From: Toxoplasma gondii ME49
Lineage: Eukaryota; Apicomplexa; Conoidasida; Eucoccidiorida; Sarcocystidae
Assembly: GCF_000006565.2 (NCBI RefSeq)
Contig: NC_031469.1
Location: 372,001 to 436,000 of the forward strand
Direction of reading: 5' to 3'
Length of the DNA: 64,000 nucleotides
In this document: in pieces, positions 48,860 to 62,200 of the stretch
How positions within the stretch are numbered: position 1 is the first letter of the stretch
Layout of the letters: each line of letters opens with the position of its first letter
The notes under the pieces: model-generated
The model's input: the letters and a program-made list of their open reading frames with translations, nothing else
The model's database searches: none
Told to the model about the DNA's origin: nothing
Translations under genes and position numbers: made by a program

Positions 48860-51530
48860 CTCTCATTCACAAGAAACGGCAAGACTCGATGAGGTGCGCA
48901 AACGCGAACCCTCGCGACGGCAACACCAGGAGACAGCGACGATTCCCGAAGAGTGCAACGATGCCGCTGGAAGAGTGCAATGAATCCACTGCTCTTTGAC
49001 GATTCCAGGCACTTTGTGGGCGAATCCTTGGCACTGTGGAACATGGAAGTCTTCTCAGATGCTGTAAGTTTCTCGTCAGGAGGGAAACACGGACTCTGCG
49101 TAGAAATTTCCAGTAGTGACTCCGGGAGCAAAACGAAGGCGGTGAAGCAAGCAGCGGATAGGAAAAGACCCTCGATTAGAACTTCGCCTATCCGTTCGCT
49201 GTGCGCTCTACCCAAGCCATCTGCCGAGACTTTGTATCTGCGGGAATACAGTGGTGAGGACCACAATTTTCAACAGAGTGTGTCGTGCGAAGAAGGGACT
49301 GGCCGCAGGAACGGCTGCGAGGGCAGCCGACTGCAAGCTCGCCCTTCTCAGCAGGGTTTCGTTGAAGGAATGACTGGCTTTAGCGCACAACACAAAGTGG
49401 TCCGAGAGGTTCAAACCGGCAAATACAACAGGAGTTGAGCAGCGACGAAAAAAGGAACGACGTCGTTCGTCATGGAACCTTCGCTAGCGCGTGAGCCAGG
49501 GCGAGCTAGCCTCTCTGCGGCACTATTGCATGTGGCAGCCGGTCCAGAAAATGCGGAAGAAAATTCCGACAGGCATTTCCAGAAGGTCGCAGAATGAGCC
49601 GCTTTACTGTGGTACACTAAAGGGAAGATGCATGTTTGAAGTCGCAAGTAAGCAACGTGAACACGAAGAAAAAGGATGTATTAGAAACTGAGAGACAGCA
49701 CGTCGGGAAAGAGTTATTTCCGCGCTCAAACAAACCGTTAGGCTTTTCACAAACTGAAGACACGCCATAAACAGGAACTGAGAGAGGTACGCAACGGTAA
49801 AGAAGGAATAGTGAGACAGGATTCTATAGACAAGTAATGCTGGGTTGAAAACAGAAAAAACAGCGCATTCGACTCAGCATGGCAGACCACTGTCTTGATA
49901 ACGCGCCCAAAGTACCGCCGCGCCGGCAGCCGCCTTGTGAAGAGCTGAATTCCGTTTAAAATGCAGTTACCTTCGACATATGAGGGGGTGATTAAATTTC
50001 AGAGAGATGTGAAGAAAAGGGAGAGATATATTCCACGTCATTATAGCAAAAATGATGTAACACTAACAGTTTTCAGAGAGACTTCCCGGTCAACCTTTCC
50101 TTGTGAACTTACGTGCCCCCTCTTCACTTTGGGTGACCCCCGGTTTCTTGGCAAGACAGCGAAGCAACCTCACCAGTACACGGAAGAGTTGATCGAAAGA
50201 ATGCCACATAGTTGAGAATCTTGATGCGACTTCGGAATACAATCGCGTATAAAATAACTGGAAGCTCTCGTGACGGACACGCAAAGCGTACATGAACATC
50301 TACTGGTGGCCTGCTGTCCTCTCTGCAGAAGAAGGGAGGCGACAGCCTTCGAATTGGAGAAACACGATTAGTTTAGTGAAATGCAATCGAGTGGCAATTT
50401 GATGGATTAAAGATGCAAACTGAGCGTGACTTCAGTGTGTCTACCACGCCGATACCGCAGAAGGACTTCTGTGAGGACAGTTTCAAACGCATATCCGGAG
50501 CACAGCAGAAACTGAAGGACACGAATTTGCCGTCTTTCAGGTTCGCACGCGACTCGTTAATAGCACTGTTTCTGGTGAAGTTGTATTGACACCCGTAGCG
50601 TCGCTCCGAAGTTCGACTCGGGCAGTCAGGCCTTACGAGAAGATAGAAAAACGGCATTGAGCGCCCACCCCACGGACGGCTCGACTCCGAAGTCTTCGTT
50701 CTAATGGCTGAGTTTTTAGAGTTTGACACGAAAGGCTATAATATCCGGAGATAAGGAAGATCTGTTGACCTCTCTACATAGTCTTTTGAGTGAGTTTCCG
50801 TGCTGCTCGCCGCTACATCTTGCAGACAAGACCAGTCCCGTTGGATAGGAACGGAACCATTACAGCTTTTACGAGGCATTGAGTTCTAGTTCATTGAAGA
50901 TTTCTATCTTTGCGACTGGTGAGAACTTCTCCCACCTCTCGTTCCTGCCTCCTCTTTATCCACGATGCTGCCCAAGCGTGTGCTTTCGTGTCAGTGCCTT
51001 TTTGCGCTCTAAAGCCTGTAAATCGAAATGTGCACGTGCCATGCCCAACTGCAGATCGCCGTACGGTCATGCTTTCCCTGTGCTTTGATTTCGGCAGCAA
51101 AATGTGTGTGTGTTTACCTTTGCTTTACGATGACATGTGGACGGGTCCAGCACCACTCTGTATTTAAAGCTAGGTCATTTTCTAGGATGGGGAAGTATAA
51201 CTTTAGAACAGCATGTTCTGTGGACCTGTCGGAAGTATGCTTCCTCAGTAACTTGCATCCTCCCGGCTACCACCCGCAGTAGCGTTTCGTTTCCTCTTGC
51301 TAGCAAGACTCTGGGGCAAAGGCGCCACTGTCGGTTCAGAACATTCTATGTGAGTGGAGGAAACCGCTGTGCGCTCTCGCTGTTCTCTGGGAAAAGGCAT
51401 TTTGTTCTCATTGCCGGCAGATGCGGGAGCCTGACTCGGCTTAGCCCAGTATGTAGGTTGCATGAATGCCAAAAATAGTTTCAGTGCGCAGGTAGGAGGA
51501 AACCGCTTTTTTATGATACCTTTCCTGCAA
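48860..51530. other. Gene-free region between two minus-strand genes
   Basis: It should hold the 3' UTR of the DUSP-MORN gene and the promoter of the gene ending at 45637. Frames up to 161 codons overlap on opposite strands and lack consistent splice sites. Nothing recognised. Confidence 0.5.
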
Positions 51531-54500
51531 CTATATGCCACATAGTTTCCCATTTTCCCACACGCCTTCCGCTAAAACGACGCCGTCTTCAGCTCGGGCT
51601 ACCAGCCCGTGACCGTGAAGCTTGCCTTTCCGGAACTTGCCGACGTAAAGTTTCCGTCGCCGCAGCAACTTCCCATTCGGTCCGTGAATTTTCCCTTGAA
51701 TGCATGCCCCACCCAACAAAATGCCCCCGTCTGGAAGAAGGCCCTTGCTCCCGGGCTTCACATTCCACAGCCGGCCTTCTCGCAGCTCTCCATCAAATCT
51801 AGCGTGACAAAAAAGACGAAACAAAAACTTTGAAGAAATCCACTTGTGAGGCATAACACAGTTCCTGGGGATGGATGCTGAGTGGGTTTTAGATGTGAGA
51901 CACGAACAGACAAGTTTTGTACGGTTGCTTTCAATCACCATCCCAGTGGCCGGCTTAATACTGCTGAAGGTGTTTTATTTCGATATCTCACGACATTCAG
52001 GGGATTCCACATCGTTTCCTCGCAGTCAACACGCCGCGTACAATGGTGAAGGAGCGGAAAAACAATTTCAAGCGACGATCTGAATATGTTGGCGCTGCCG
52101 AAACGTCTCTGTGTGTGCACGCCTGTCCCGCGTCGCGACCATCGCTAGAACGCGTGTCAGTGAAACTTCCTGTGGAAATGCAGCTTCCGCGAATTGTCAA
52201 TCTTCCAGTCTCCACACCGTGGCATCTGTTTTGCCAGTTGAGTGACAGCGAGATGAGCAGCACGCGAATAAGTTGTCTGTACGTTCCGTGTTGTGTACGG
52301 TAGCGTGTTAAATTCTGCGCAGGAGTTACGTTTTATTCGACCCTACATTAAATGCGTCTACCACTTTCACCACACGCTCTGACGACGCACTCTTAAAAAT
52401 CAACATTTACCCTATAGAATGGTATACTAAAAACGTTTCTGAGGAGCATGATGACATAACCATTGAAAACCACCTGTGTACTTACCAAAGAGAATCACAT
52501 GCTTCTGCCATTCAGTTCCTAGGAAGGACAATATCTGCACACTATATAAAAGACGTGTTTCTTGAAAAACGTTTGTTTTCCTTTCTAAGGGCTCTGCACT
52601 CACCCGCGATTGCAGAGAGGGTCGAAAACTTTGCCCTTTCCAGTGTACGGATGACCGTTCTGCCACTCTCCCTCAAAAGTTACGAAACACCCCTCGTAGA
52701 GGTCACCGAACTCGCCTGCAAAACAGTGGAGCAACGACACACCAGAAAGCAACGTCTCGCTTCTCCCAGTCCGTACTTCAGAAGGTGATTCTCGAATTAG
52801 CGTTCATCTGGGTCCGCGGTAACTGCTGTGCTCAATAGCGACTACCCTTTTTTAACGAGCTCTGCCCACGCAAAACAAACCAGATGTAAAACTGAGACTA
52901 GGCTGCTTTTAGTGCGAAGATAAATGTTGGAATCTTTAAGGTCTTATGAAGAGCGTAGCACGCAGATACCGCTTTTCATTCTCGATGTGAAAAGAGTGGC
53001 CCCTAGTGTAGATGCCGTCTGACTAGGAAGCCAAAATTATAAGATGAATTCAGTATTAGAGTACCCCGGCAAAAGACAAGGTGTGCTCGGAACGGACTCA
53101 CAGATATACCGAGTGTTCTCGAAACCGTGCTAACACAGTAGAACTGGATCCGCTGAACAGAGACCTTTCAGATCTAACCTTAGGATTCCACCTCGTAGCA
53201 TGGATTCCCCCGACAACGATTCTTGAAGGGCCTACAGGGGTTTGGATTGTACAGAATAATAGGGGGACCTCCTCCGTAGCGCTGGTGAAGGAATGTCCAT
53301 GCAGAAGCATCCAGAATCAGGTAGTCAGCGTTCAGACCTCGCTGCCGGCCTGCCACAATCTTCCCCTTCACATCTAAGAGCTGCCAAAAAACACAGACGA
53401 AAAAGGAAGACTCATGCGGACAAAAGACGACACCAAGAGTGTGTCCTCTCAGAGGACAAAGACCAGACACAGGCGAACGATCGCTAGCCCGTCCCCTTCT
53501 CAAGCAGTTAGAACCAACGGAGAGCCGCGACTGCGAATCACGGCTCATGCTGGAGTACGCGGGTATTTCTAAACAAAGTAGAGGGGGAAAAGTCTATCGC
53601 AGAGACATCCACATCCACCAGAAATCCCGACTGTTTGTACCGTTTGTCATCCTGCTCGCGAGAGTCGTTCTTTACGGTCACTCTCATTCAAGGTACGCAC
53701 TCTCACGAGAAGAAGAATGGGCCGAGTCCTCGTAAGGCTTGCCCTCGCCAGACTCCTCACGTTCTCTCACGACTGCTTTATTGACAGAACGTACCCCTTA
53801 TGCAGACACAATCGAGTTGACACACCTATGGATGGTGATATTACATTTGAAAATCGACTTTCTCATGGAACATCGGCACTGACACATATATGCATAAATA
53901 TCTATAAATGTATGCGTACGTACATATAGATATATAGATAGATATATAGATATAAATATATATGTATATATATATATCGACATCTGTATATCTGTATCTA
54001 TGCGTATACATGCATGTGGCGAACATGTTTTCCTGCAGTCAGCGACAAGCCAGACACACTGAGGCAAGAGTCGGGGATTGAGAGCTAGCTGGTTCCCAGC
54101 ATTCGTTGTGTCGCGTCATTTACGACTTTCCTCCGCGTTTGTGCATTGCAGATCCCCGAAAATGCCGCTTTTTTCTCGTGACGCATGCTCACACTTTTGT
54201 TGGTGATGGGACCCGGAGGCCTGCCGCAGTACAGCCGGGGATGGTCGAAGCTCGGATCTGTCCACAGTGCTGGCAAACGCCACTCGAGGAGTCCCTGCAG
54301 AAACCACACAATTGTTTCGTGTGTCAGTGTATTTCCCTACGAGTTGGGGCGCCAGAGGAAGGTGCAGCGCGGCCTCCCGGCACTGCTCTGTACCGCACTC
54401 AACTCGCGTCATTTTACTGTCTCGGCGACGTCGCAGCGCTGGAGTCGAACCACGACAGAAATACATGCGTCTGTCCGAGAGCGATGTTCACGAAGACAGA

Positions 54501-57500
54501 AGTCAGACATCGGCTAACGAAGTGTGCCTTCTACGAAGCCCAGTGTCTGCAGTCGCGACGCCGGAACTTGAGGTTTTGAGCTGGTCAGAAAGACGCCCAG
54601 GATGACACAAAACTGCACCTCGAGTGAAGCGTAGGTGGTTCGTCTTTTTACAAGACAAACGCAGGAGTTCACGAATGAGAGACAACGCGCACAGCGATAA
54701 TTTCGAACAGCACATACCGATGGGTACAGAGAAGTTCTTTTTTCAGAAGGAAGCCTTTCTTCGCACACTGCCCGTACACAGCCGGCATTAGGAACCAGCA
54801 ATCGCAGGTGAGCCAAGACAGGAGTCTAGACACAAAGACATTCTCGGAGAGCAGCGCATGCAGACCTGAGTTGCGGCTTTCGATCCCTCGAACGAAACGA
54901 GACGTTCTTGTGGGGTGGCGAAAGGGAGGCGACTCGCTGTTTAAAGAGATTGACAAAGAAGACTGCAGGCGCGGCGTGCAGCTGGGGACAGAGAGCCTCG
55001 GCGGCAGAGTGGAGAAAATTCCTAAACAAAAGATCGCCCTTTGCTTTTGTCTGTTTTTCGGTCAGTCGCTTCGCGAGTCCGAACGAAGAACGACAGCGGA
55101 TCCTCGCAAGAAAACGTCGAACGACAGGCTGAAACGAGTCCCGAGGCAGAGAACCTAGAAGTAAGAGGCCAGCGTGACTAGCAAGGAGGCCCGGAAAGAA
55201 AAGACAAACGCGCGGAGAAGACGCAGAAAAGAAAAAAGAGACTGCGTCGGCTTACATCCTCTCCCGGGTTCGCGAGGCCAGTGAAGAAAAACCACGTCCG
55301 CATCCACCCGCTGTCGATCACAAAGCCGAAGGTGCCGGGCATCCACCAAAGCGGTTCTTCACAGTCCTGCTGACGAACCGAAGAAGATGAGGGAGAACAA
55401 GACACCGGCGAAGAAGAAGAAAACGAGGGGGAAGATAAGGAAGAGAATGGAGAACAATGTGAAGGAGGAGCAGAAACAGAAAAGGAGGAGGGACGAGCGG
55501 AAGGACAAGGCGGAGGAAGAGACGTCAAAGCAGAAGGAGAAGACGGAGAGGAGGGAAACGAAGAAGAACAAGAGGAAGAACGAGGAGACGAGTGAGAGAG
55601 AAAACACACTGGCTTCGTGTCTAGGGAAGAAGAACGTGGAGAGAGTCGAGGAAGAGACGCCAGCGCGCTGGCAAACGCAGCCTGGTATCTCGAAGCCAGA
55701 GAGGCGACAGTCGCGGACGTTTCGTGTGTCGCATGCAGCATGTCCGAAACAAAAGCAGAGGAACGGTCAGAGGCCTCTTGCGATTCTTCTCGTCGCTGCA
55801 GTCCTCCGAAAAAGCTTTGCGCCGCAGCCTCGGAGGGATTTGTGACGGAGGTTTCTGAGCAGGCAGAGTCTAAGTGAGGAGAAGAAGAACGATACACCGG
55901 AGATACAGGACCGAGAGGACTCGGGTCTCCGGCACACACCGGAGGTTTTCTTCTCTCGACACAGACTCGCCGGCGGAGTTGCAGTCTCCCCACACTTGTC
56001 GAGTCCTCCTGTCTGCTCTGCTGTCTCCTCTGCCGTATCCGTTCTTCCTTCTGGCTGCGTACCTCCTTCAACTTCTCCTCCAAGGAGCTCTGCAGTCTCC
56101 TCAGACAATCTTCGCTGCTTTCCCCACACCCCCACCGCCGCACGAGACAGAGGCCCTCGAGGGCCTCTTCCAGACGCCTGAGAAAAAAGAAAAACAATCC
56201 TTTTGTTAGCCCAAGAAAACAAAAGATACGTCCCGTTTCTTTCTGCCAGAAAGAGAAAACGTCTGGAGCGGTCTCCGGCCTCCTCGCCACTTGGTTGATA
56301 GGAAACGTATGACTAAGTCAGACTGTAGAAAGCTCTTGAAAAAGATCTTCTTTCTCACCTCTCCGCCACGTAGTTTCTGCGATCTTCTTCAGGCAGTGCC
56401 GAGGCAGACGCCAGAAACTGCGAGAAAAACGAGAAAATCCAGATGGACAAAGAAAAGAAAATCCAGAGAGATCGAAGGAGCAAAGAACGAGACTAACCAA
56501 TGGTCTCCTGCGGCACAGCGGAGAAACCAAGAACTAGGTATCTGGGGGTGCGGACAAAAGGAGAAAACAGAAGTTTCAACAAACAACGTCGCTACAAGGA
56601 GAGCGCAGATGAATACAGGAGGCCTTGGCTCACGCCTGGCACCTGTGAGAAGACGGAACAAGACAAGAGATGCTTCATCCTACCTAGACGCTCGGGGAGC
56701 TATTCACAAAGAGAACCGTATGAAGCGAAGCTCAACACAGAGAAATAAACAGAGAGAGAGGAACAGGGAGAGATAAAAAAGAGGTAAAAATGGAACAGAG
56801 ACCTACTCGGAGCTCTCAGGACTGAGAAGGTCTGCACTGACGAGAATTGCAAAATCCTTCTCGCCAGAGAAAACCTCAAAGGGTTGTTTTTCCCACTCAC
56901 TTTATCTTCGTGAATGACAGAATATTCGTCGGCAGAGGCAGCGACATTGCAGATAGCAGAGTGACTAGCCAAGTCCTCTTGAAGAACCTGCAAAAAGAGA
57001 AGCGGACATACACTCGAAACGACTCGAGAGCTCCAAGACAGAAATACACAAGGATACAGAAGCAATAAACATGTGAAAAACAGAGTAGAGGAGCAGAAAA
57101 AGGAGCACGACCTAAGGTTTGAGAGAAAAACTGGAGGGACAAAGAGAAAGGAAACGGTAGCCGAACTCCAAAGTCACAGGGAGACATTCGCATTCGGCAC
57201 AATGAACGATGCGAACGATGCAGGTGTATGTACGTTCTCCAGTCGGCTCTGAGCGCCCATGAACATCAAGCAATTACACAAGCGTAAAGCGGAACAGTCC
57301 AGGATGTAAGGCACTCCAAAATAAGTTTCCGGGCAGCAAGATTTCCAAGTCTCGTGTCGTCGGCCTGCATACTTCATCAAATGCTCGCTTCTCGAATTGA
57401 ATTCTTGAAAAAGAACGGTTCCTCTCTCTCTCTCTCGCCACCCCATACAGGTTCGGATGCTTCCGTTCCCAGTGTTCTCTCCTTTCAAACTCCTCCATTT

Positions 57501-59289
57501 TCATTTGTCTTTCGTTGCGTACTTGCTGGCCGCAGAGACCGCACTTTGTCGAGGACCAGACGGTTAGTTCTTCCTCTGTGAAGAGCGGCGAAGTTAAGGG
57601 GAGGAACGCCGCGTGAGCCTGGGTCCTCGCCGACTCCAGAGTCTCCTCATGCTTTGTGTTCTGCGTGTCTGAAGAGCCCTCAGTCGGCTGCGTCTCTGCC
57701 GACGCCGCGAAGCGCGAGGCCGCGAGGAGCAGCTGCCTCCTGTGTACCTGCGAAACGCAGACAGCCTCTGCTCCCCAGCCTCGCCGATCCCTGCGTGCTG
57801 GAGAAAGACTGTCGCTTCGGTCTTCAGGGAAGATCAAAGAATGTGGAAGAACGGAGGTGGAGGGAGAAGGAGAGGCAGCGATGGGCGAGGGTAGAAGCGG
57901 CCCCGGAGAGTCAGAAGCTCCTGAGGACGGAGAGGAAAACGAGTGGAGACGCGTCGGTTCTGAGCGTGGAAAGATGTCGCAAGCAGAGACAGCTGCGTGA
58001 ACGGAGGCTGGAGAATCCAAGACCTGAGGATGCACGACCGAGCTCCAACTCTGGCGTCGTCTTTCAGAAGAGTCGAAAAAACTTTCCTCTCTCGTCTCCC
58101 GGCCGTGAGGTAACTTTTCAGGTGTCTTCCCAGGTGTCTCTTGCTTGCCGTCGCACCTGTGTGTGGGAGATGCTTCGCCGTCAAGGGCCCCAACGCGAAA
58201 TGAAGTCCACTCCCGCTCGTGGTCTCTGCATCGCTCTTCCTGCTCGCTTTCTTTGTCTTTGTGGAGTAGATCCTCGTGCTTGGCCTGTTTGTCGGGTGTC
58301 TCAATCGAGAGAAAACCCACCTGTCTCTGTGTCCCCGCGAACGCAGACTCGGCAAACAACGGGGCAACGGCGGTTTCCCCGCAGACTTCCGCGTCGATTT
58401 TTCTCGCCTCTGTTTGATTTTTCAGAAAACGCGCTTCGTGGTGGGGAGCAGCCCTAACAGCTGAAGCCTCTCCGGTTTCGGCTGCGAAGGCTCTGGGAGG
58501 GGCAGTTCGTTCTCCTAAAAGCTCCTCTGCCCTGAGAGCAAAGTCCGCGAAAGTCGAAGTGAAGAAATTGAAGGACCCTTCCACCCGCTGAGCAACGCCG
58601 CCTAACCACTCGAAGCTGGGGGTAGTCGGCTTGACGCGAATGCCGTCACTCTTCTTCGTTTTCCCTTCGTGCTTCCCCATGCCCTTGCTGGAGTGTACGT
58701 AAACCTCGAGCGCAGTATCCAGGGACGCTTCAGAAAGGTTCTCGAACGGCACTTCCCCCCAAGTGTCTGAGAGGTCTTCAGCGTTGCTTCTTTTCTCGCA
58801 GTCGTTGACCGCAGCCATCGAAGCAGAGTCTGTTGCTCTCGCGGGAGTTTGAGCCAGAGAGGATTCTTTTCGTCCGCTTTGTCTCTGCCAGCCCCGCATA
58901 CATTGAAGCTTTGACTCGTCTGTTTCAGTCCTTCTGTCTGTTTCCACATTGCCATCCAGCAGGCGTCTTTCCCACACTCCTCCTGATTGACGCTTCGCTT
59001 CTCCTCGTGAGCCGCGCTGCTGAAACTCCTGCTCTCTGAATGTCTGAGGGCAAGACTCTCCGGTATCTCGTCTGCGACAACCTCTTGACTTGCTCTCGAG
59101 TGCTTGAACGTCTGGAGCCGGTGGAATTCCCTTCTGCCAATGGCACACATCTCCGTTTGGACGCCACCGTGTGTCTGCGTCCTCTTTGCCCGCAAAGGCG
59201 TACGAAAAAAAGGTCTCCGCTCCACTCGCTCTCCGTCCCGCAGCCGTGCCACCGTATCTGCAACCACTTTCTGTGTCCGTTTGCTCCAT
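51531..59289 (-). CDS. Zinc finger - DUSP domain - MORN repeat protein, 1203 aa, 8 exons
   Basis: Exons on the complement: 59289-57373, 56987-56901, 56417-56359, 56177-55256, 54294-54193, 53380-53236, 52715-52604, 51798-51531; phases 0, 0, 2, 0, 0, 1 and 2 agree. Residues 1-570 are charged low complexity. Residues 583-611 form CGLCG then HWERKH, a C2H2-like finger. Exons 3-4 give a Glu/Arg coiled-coil stretch and a Ser/Pro-rich linker. A DUSP domain spans about 971-1075: FGFVIDSGWMRTWFFFTGLA, PPGPITNKS joined to LLDVKGKIVAG, and ILDASAWTFLHQRYGGGPPI. MORN repeats fill about 1083-1200 (YEGCFVTFEGEWQNGHPYTG, YVGKFRKGKLHGHGL). DUSP domains occur mainly in ubiquitin-specific proteases, but no Cys- or His-box protease domain is present. 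MORN repeats bind lipids or scaffold membranes and cytoskeleton. A membrane-linked scaffold tied to ubiquitin signalling is inference. The weakest join is the donor T|GTAGGC after 53236. The first ATG is at 59289; a GTAAGTG just upstream hints at a 5' UTR exon. Confidence 0.77.
53919..53979. repeat. TA/TAGA microsatellite in an intron of the DUSP-MORN gene
   Basis: ATAGATATATAGATAGATAT and similar units passing into (TA)n, inside intron 53381-54192. Confidence 0.88.
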
Positions 59290-62200
59290 TTTCTCCACAA
59301 AGAGAATGCAGTTCCTTCCCTTTTTCACTTACTCTCCTCTTCATTCGCCGTCTGGAGTCCTGCGAGGCCCAGGAGGAGCGGAAAGTCGTTCTTCATCGCC
59401 ACACTCGGTGGCACCTGAGGTCACTGCGAGTCCTGCTGGCCCCGCCAAGCGAGAAACACGTGGTCAGGTGTATGTACGCCTGGCTTCGACTCCATCTCGC
59501 TAGTTCAGATGGACCAGCAGGCAGAACAAGAAGGAGGAAGTGTGTGGGATTTTGGGGACAAAAACACTGTCGCTTTCCGGATACTGAAAACGACAGTGAC
59601 GGAAAACGACGGTGATAAGATCGAACCGGAGGCGCATAAAACGGAAAACGCCTTGTGCAGCCCTGTTTACTGTGTTGAACGCCGGATTCGGTTGGAGGGA
59701 ACGGCGAACAGTGGAAAGAGGAAGAACATAATCGAAAAACCGTAGTCCACAGACGCTTCTCTCGGAGTTCCTGCGTTTCACGCCAAGACCCGCATGCACC
59801 AAAAAAGAGATCAGACACCTAGTGAGAAGCTGTTCAGTGGGCGCAGGTGTGCCTTTTTTTCGCTGTCCAGCTACGTCCGTCGCGACTTTAAGCCCATGCG
59901 ATTCCCGTTGGAAAGAGAGAGGCGCCAGACGGCAAGTCGCGCGACAGTCAGCTGCTCCCTTCTCGTGGCTTTCCTTGCTAGTTTTCTCTCGGTCTCGAGC
60001 TACAGAGAGTCCAGTGATTGCCAGTCAACTTGTCTTTCCCAGTGTTTGTTGCCGAGGTGGGGGAAAATCGGGGCTTCCGACGGGAAAGCCACACGAGCCA
60101 AATATCAGTGGATAGAAAAAATTCACCGCCACACCGTCAACTTCCCGCCGGTTTGCCGTACAACGTCAGTCGATGGAGGGCTGCAGTCCGACGGGCGCGA
60201 GAAAAGGCACAAAAGCCTCGCTCCCCGCGAATGACAAAAGGCATTTGTGCATCGAACGAAGAAGCAATGTTGTGCATGGAAAAGCGTGAGTTAGAAACTG
60301 GTTTTTCTCTTCAGTGCTTCAGCACGGGACGGACGGGCTCGCGTGCCGTCGATTTATAGCGAACTCAGCCGTTGCCGTGGACGGGGTGCCAAAGAAGACA
60401 CAGCAGCGAGAGTTTTCTCGATAACGGTGTTGGGTTTAACCTCGTGGCTTGATACAGCAGGAGCCCTCTTGCGTCGTGGGAGAAACTGTTGTAAACATAT
60501 CGCTGCTTTCGCCTTTTCAGGTAGAAAACGACCGACAGAAAAAACACGCGCAAAAAAGATGCGCTGGCGAATTCGCGGCGCGTGCAGAGCATCAACACGC
60601 GGTGGGGCTGGCGAGGTTCATCGAGAGAGAAGTCGATAACTCTTTGCCGCTTAATACATTTTGCCCCGCGGGTGAACGAAGACACCTCAGCTGGCTTTAG
60701 AGACTCTCGCTTGAAAAGGAGCACGGTGCTGGTGTCTCTATTGCTCCGAAGGCTCGAAAAAATCGGTGTTCGTTGATTCGTAGGGAGCTCCCGGGACGTT
60801 GAAATGCGAGGGAACTCCGCCTTCTTCAGTCAGAACAAGCAAGAGCTCCACCAATGAGTGTAAGGTGAACCTCCTTTCTCAACAGTGAAAACTCTGTTGA
60901 GTTCCATGAACGGAGTTATGAGAATATCTTTGCTCCCGTAGTGTGTAGTAAGTTAACTTTCAAACGGATGGTATACCTCTAGGCTCGTTTACTTTCACAC
61001 GAAATTTCTGTTCTGGTACCCGACAGGGGGTGTATTTAGCGTGACATGGTCTTCTTCGTTTCTTTCTTGACTTATGTAAGAGCTTTGTCGAATGGTTGGC
61101 AAACTGTGCAATTTTCGTTAGGCAAGAGGAAATGAACTTCTATAGGGATAAGCAACAGTGGACTAGCAGCTTAAAACTGGTTGTGTAGCTGCGAACGGCA
61201 CCATTCAATGGCAAGAAGGTGCAATGGGGTGATTTTGATAGAGAACGCACGGTACAAGTTCCTCCAACGTTGGATATATAACAAATCATGCAACAGAATA
61301 ACGGGGTGACTTCGATGGAAAGCTCAAGATACGTTTCTCCAGCTTCGGATATATAAAAGCCCGTGCAACTTTGAACGAGTACACGAACAGTAGCTGCCAA
61401 ACTCCGCCAGGAACTTTAGAAGCCTTGACAATTGCAAATGGCGGCTTTAGTGCATTCTGTGACTTCTGGTCTGAGACAAGTTAGAACGAATACTGAACGT
61501 ACGGAGTCACAAGCGAGATATGAGTGGGGCTGTTGAAACGGTGAATCATCTTTTGCGAGATTCTTGCAGTGACGGACTCTGCCGCTTCTCCACTGGGAAT
61601 GCCACGCGGATATCCTTCTGAAATTCAACCTTTAGGAAATTGTATCCCAATTGCACATTACTACTAGCTCAGCGATCGTTTGCGTGAGTGCCAAATAATG
61701 TTGCTGAAATCACCGCGCCGTAAAAGTTTTTGTTGAATCTTCTGCTAAGACGAGTGAGAGCGAATGTGAGTGTCCTGCATGAGGGCACCGGCAGGAACAA
61801 TCAAAAGAGGTTCTGCGCATTATAAAGACGGGACGACGTATCAGGGAAGTCATTTAGGTTGCACGTAGCGTACCACGTTTCCTGATCCTTCTCATCGTCC
61901 GCTATCGGGGTATGTGCTTTCTCACCGACGCCGAGTTCTCTGTCAGTCTCCGCAGCATAGATTTCCGACATTTTCCAACAGTGGGAAGCACGAGGCACTT
62001 AGTAGCAAGTCCGTATTGACGTGCTATTCTCCACTCACGTTTTTTTGTTCAATTGTGGCCCCCGAATGCCTTATCCGGAAAGTATGTCCTTCTGGTGGGT
62101 CTAGGACAGTTGGTGTAGGGCAGCGAGTACACGGGACAAGAATATGGCAGAAGCCTCTTCGAAGTCTTTGGGTTCTTGATTTCTTTGTGCGTGCTACCCA

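Noticed and set aside
54720..54772. Possible extra exon (CAKKGFLLKKELLC) in the DUSP-MORN gene
   Set aside because: Good acceptor and donor, but it would shift phase 0 to 2, which breaks the join to the exon carrying PPGPITNKS.
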